In this document: positions 61,091 to 64,000 of the stretch, one piece after another
Position numbering within the stretch: position 1 is the stretch's first letter
Layout of the letters: the number at the start of each line of letters is the position of its first letter
DNA from: Magicicada septendecula
Lineage: Eukaryota > Arthropoda > Insecta > Hemiptera > Cicadidae
Direction: 5' to 3'
Length of the DNA stretch: 64,000 bases
Assembly: GCA_034769895.1 (NCBI GenBank)
Contig: CM068372.1
Coordinates: forward strand, 377,618,910-377,682,909
The notes under the pieces: model-generated
What the model saw: the letters and a program-made list of their open reading frames with translations, nothing else
Database searches by the model: none
Told to the model about the DNA's origin: nothing
Translations under genes and position numbers: made by a program

Positions 61091-61132
61091 ATAACCTGAT
61101 GATGAGGATTTATCGTTGAAATGCGTAGTTAT
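61091..61132 (+). ncRNA. Hammerhead-ribozyme-like motif in CHTF18 intron
   Basis: ATAAC, CTGATGA (61096-61102), a T, GAGGAT-TT-ATCGTT, GAA (61118-61120), ATGCGT, A, GTTAT. Stem I ATAAC/GTTAT is perfect, stem II has five of six pairs, and stem III ATGCGT is self-complementary with a T-G pair. The cleavage-site context T-A is allowed. The single extra T after CTGATGA is also present in the other copies. Antisense to CHTF18. Confidence 0.55.
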
Positions 61133-62012
61133 TGAAAGTTTTAAAGAAGTCACAAGATGGAATTAAATACAAAAATTAAAATTAAAATTGTTCATGAAAA
61201 ACTTATTAAAACGATAAAGAAAGAAATATTTTTTAAAAAACATAGGTAACATATACAAAATAAAAATAAATTTACCAATAAAACAAAACAAACTCACTAA
61301 ACTGATACTGTATAAACATAAATTTAAACATACAGTTGCTAATCACACTATAAAATACGTTACCTTTACTTATTACAAAAATACATAAAAAATTTTTAAA
61401 TATAAGTTATTCAAAGAAGTAAAAAAAACAAAGTACAAAACAACACAGATAACATAGTTTTAGATTAAAACTAAATCTGAGTCATAATTAAAATGGAATA
61501 AACAAAACAGAACGCTCTTAATGCATTAGTAAGTACATTTAATAGTTGAAAAAATAATATACATACTATACCAGGCTTGATTTCAGGAGGAACGCGCCGG
61601 AACGGCGTTCTGGAACCTCTTGGATCCAAAAATAAATTACAAAAAAAAATATATGAAAAGAAAAAACTAATCAATACAAAAATTTACTATTACTTTTTAA
61701 ATTGTGCCCCTCATCAGCCCCATTCCAAAACTAAACATTTGTCAAAATCAAACACCACCGCTAATCTTTATCTTAACTACTATCGTTCAAAAAATGTCTC
61801 TATAACCTATGGAGAAAATTATTAAAAAAAAACTTGCTTCAAAATTAAAACTATATGAAAGGTAATTGATTGGGAGCTTCCAAGAATATGTGCATTCCAG
61901 AATTTTTCTGGAAAGTCTTTCTACCCTGAAATGTCTTCGTCAGGGCCTTTAGAAAGGCCATTATTGTTCTTGTATCTATGCGTATTCATGTCTTTTGGCA
62001 GCTCGTGTTGTG

Positions 62013-62160
62013 CATAGATTGTTGATCATTTAGCTAAGGCAGGGGGCACCACGTGCAGGCGATCAACTCCACCCCCAAGACAGACGCGATACGTGTCTAT
62101 ACTGGGAGGCTCATAGGCGAATGGCAGAGATGCCAAGAGCTGGCATTGGATAAAGTAAAG
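62013..62160 (+). pseudogene. Possible LINE RNase H fragment
   Basis: VDHLAKAGGTT, then PPPRQTRYVSILGGS, a stop and ANGRDAKSWHWIK. The DHLAKAG segment resembles the last helix of LINE RNase H domains. Short and interrupted; weak call. Confidence 0.3.
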
Positions 62161-62708
62161 TAAAGTAACCCTGAAATGTGCTATTGAATCAATAGCAATA
62201 ACTTCAAGTGAATATGAGAGGGGTGATTTCTGGCCATCATACAGCATTGGACGCAAAGAGTAAGGAAAGGTCAAGAAACAAACAATATGACGACACAATG
62301 ATGAAACTATGGAAACTTTTTTAAAATGTCCAAACCACTGAAACCATCACTTAAGAGTTTGATTGAGGCTCCGGGATTGAGATGCCATCATGAGTGACAC
62401 ATTTCGATTGTCGTGCGGCTAACCTGATGATAAAGCTCTTTAGAAATATCAGTAAACTTTATTACTTTTTTAGTACAAGTTTATACATATGTTACATATT
62501 TTATAAGGCTTTAAAAATGTAGATCTCCTTTGTAATAACTTGATGTAAACTTATATGCTAGTAATATAAAATATAAGTATATATGTGTGCGTACAACTTT
62601 TGAATTGATGCGTTCCAGCACCTATAATTTTAGAAATCAACCACTGTACTATAGTATCATACTGAAAGTACAAGTATAACAGTTTGTAAATGTAGAAGCA
62701 TGCTTTAC

Positions 62709-62852
62709 CTGCCTGTTTTGCAATCATATGGCCTAACGTCGTTTTGCCAAGACCAGGTGGCCCACACAGCAACGCGACTTTATGATGTGGTCGCCCAAAC
62801 TCATCCATTTCCTCATTCAGTATTGGACCAATTTTCTTATAAAATTTTCCAC
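62709..62852 (-). CDS. CHTF18: CHTF18 exon carrying Walker A
   Basis: 144-bp internal exon. It reads FYKKIGPILNEEMDEFGRPH, then HKVALL, then the Walker A P-loop GPPGLGKTT, and ends ...AKQAG. The P-loop binds ATP in the AAA+ module that drives PCNA loading. The 3' end is fixed by a donor reading CAG|GTAAAG on the minus strand (GT at 62707-62708). The 5' end is placed at an AG directly before 62852, but the pyrimidine tract there is weak, so that acceptor is less certain. The exon starts with the last two bases of a codon and ends with the first base of a Gly codon finished by the exon at 60659. No exon further 5' was recognised in 62853-64000. Confidence 0.9.
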
Positions 62853-62923
62853 CTGTTCATAGTCATAAATTTTATTCAAAAAAATGTAAATTTATAAGCA
62901 CAGATGAAATAAATAAAAATCAT

Positions 62924-63282
62924 AAATATAAGTATATCACTACCGACTCAGAACACAAAGTTTTTTATTGGTAAAAATGTAAAAGTTTTACCTTATTATA
63001 AGCTTCATGAGAGGCTGCCACTGGGAGCACTGTCCATCTTGTTCTTGGCGATGGCGCCGTCTTTTGAAGGATCGATGTTGTGTGTGTGGGGTGTGATATG
63101 TTCGAATAAGATGTGTGATTTGAATTGTGTCTGTTCGTTTAGGATGTCGTTTTTATGTGTTTGTGTATTTCTAGTTGTTCAATATAGTAAGGTAAAACTG
63201 GTTCAGGCTATAAGGTAAAACGTTTACAGTTTTACCAATAAAAAACTTTGTATTCCGAGTCAGTAGTGATATACTTATATTT
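62924..63282. mobile_element. 359-bp MITE with ~70-bp TIRs
   Basis: AAATATAAGTATATCACTAC at the left end matches the reverse complement of the right end; the arms continue through GACTC-GAA-ACAAAG, TTTTTTATTGGTAAAA and GTTTTACCTTA with a few mismatches. It encodes no protein. A fragment of the same family is at 18411-18530. Target duplication not resolved. Confidence 0.88.
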
Positions 63283-63429
63283 AGTTAATCAACAGACACA
63301 TCATGGACAACAAAATCCTAAAAATCATAAATACAGTAGAACTAACAGTTAATTAGTTAAAACAATGAATGTCAGCATACAACTAAACAGCTACATTAAA
63401 ATGATAATTTTCACAATTAGGGAAAACTT

Positions 63430-63860
63430 TAAAAATCTATGTCAAGAAAAGGAAATTGTTCCATTTGACAAATGTAATGTCACCTGCACTATTTAATGTA
63501 ACTTTTGATAACAACAAAGCTGTAGTTATTATAAACAGCAAGTTAATAAACAATTTTAAATTAACAGACTATTTTGATGCACACTGATATGCTGTCAGTT
63601 TTCTTATTTAATCTATTATTACATTTGGTAATAAAACTACATATTCAAGGAAATATATCACAAATCAGGTAAGTGCCTATGCTGATGACTTTGTTGACAG
63701 AAGTACAAACAATAATTGAAAGATGTAGAGAAGTCAAGCATGAATCATCAGAAGTTGGATTCAAAATAATCAAAACAAAACAAAATTTCTGTTAGCATCA
63801 AGACTGAAAACAAATCCATTTCATGAAGGCTTGAGATTGCATCGAACAATAATTTCCTAC
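63430..63860 (+). pseudogene. LINE reverse transcriptase fragment, frameshifted
   Basis: VMSPALFNVTFD (thumb-side SP-LFN motif), then in another frame QVSAYADDFVDRST with the catalytic YADD, then EVGFKIIKTKQNF matching the GLKIN-KTK block. These occur in the correct order but in different frames with stops, and sequence between the first two blocks is degraded. Confidence 0.75.
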
Positions 63861-63871
63861 CTAGGCTCACA

Positions 63872-64000
63872 TCACAGCATATGCAAAATGCTGCCTATTT
63901 CGCCTTCAAAGAGCCTCCAGCTATCCAACCATCTCTTCCTGCGTCTACCCACACCTTTGTCACGTCCTATAGGTTTATATTTCCAGACTTGTTTGGCCAG
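63872..64000 (-). pseudogene. LINE ORF2 C-terminal end, cut by the window edge
   Basis: Minus frame LAKQVWKYKPIGRDKGVG, then RRRKRWLDSWRLFEGE, ending HML and a stop at 63872-63874. The KYKPIGR and RKRW pattern is typical of the C terminus of RTE/CR1-like LINE proteins. No interruption in the visible part. It lies head-on to the plus-strand RT fragment that ends 12 bp away. Confidence 0.75.

Larger units (their letters stand above)
60660..62708 (-). other. CHTF18: CHTF18 intron, 2.0 kb
   Basis: Apart from the hammerhead-like motif and a possible LINE fragment (62013-62160), it holds AT-rich sequence with degraded inverted repeats (near 61590 and 61890-61960). No other exon seen. Confidence 0.6.

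Noticed and set aside
61861..62000. Further hammerhead-like sequence near CTGACGA (minus strand)
   Set aside because: No acceptable stem II or stem I around the core.

Overview
The window is AT-rich animal DNA, most likely from an insect. Its backbone is one host gene on the minus strand. Four coding exons of the clamp-loader ATPase CHTF18 (Ctf18; cutlet in Drosophila) lie, in gene order, at 62709-62852, 60508-60659, 43187-43389 and 7607-7858. All four keep consistent splice phases and recognisable AAA+ motifs. The gene runs off the left edge and probably off the right one. Nearly everything else is intron: about 2.0 kb, 17.1 kb and 35.3 kb between these exons. The introns are packed with mobile elements, tandem repeats and foldbacks. 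No host tRNA, rRNA or second host gene was recognised.

Layout. 1-~6640: 3' half of a Ty3/gypsy element (element C: RNase H, integrase, polypurine tract, long A-rich LTR). 7607-7858: CHTF18 exon. ~8320-39420: an old repeat complex built from a ~165-bp tandem unit (U) and longer modules (here called X, Y and W). Into it jumped a solo LTR (8356-9585, TSD TGAC), a pogo/Tigger DNA transposon (11233-27333, TSD TA) and an internally deleted minus-strand LTR element B (35754-38535, TSD ACGT). The Tigger copy was itself hit by LTR element A (15814-25774, TSD AAAT). Element A carries one solo LTR in its interior (19954-21552, TSD AAAT) and another inside its own 3' LTR (24010-25300, TSD ACAC). 39983-41222: a Helitron with a 128-bp minisatellite. 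41640-42830: a dead LINE split by a foldback. 43187-43389: CHTF18 exon, with a large foldback next to its splice acceptor. 45007-48113: solo long LTR E. 48124-59885: element D, a gag-only retroelement with 4.4-kb LTRs. 59904-64000: LINE fragments, two CHTF18 exons and a 359-bp MITE.

The least ordinary signals are: (1) a hairpin directly before the polypurine tract, conserved with compensatory base changes between elements A and B; (2) several hammerhead-ribozyme-like motifs, the best at 61091-61132 and 42049-42099; (3) element D, with nearly identical 4.4-kb LTRs flanking under 3 kb of interior; and (4) the stacked insertion history, which target-site duplications resolve almost completely.

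All identifications come from reading the sequence. No alignment, folding program or database search was run, and divergence estimates are by eye.
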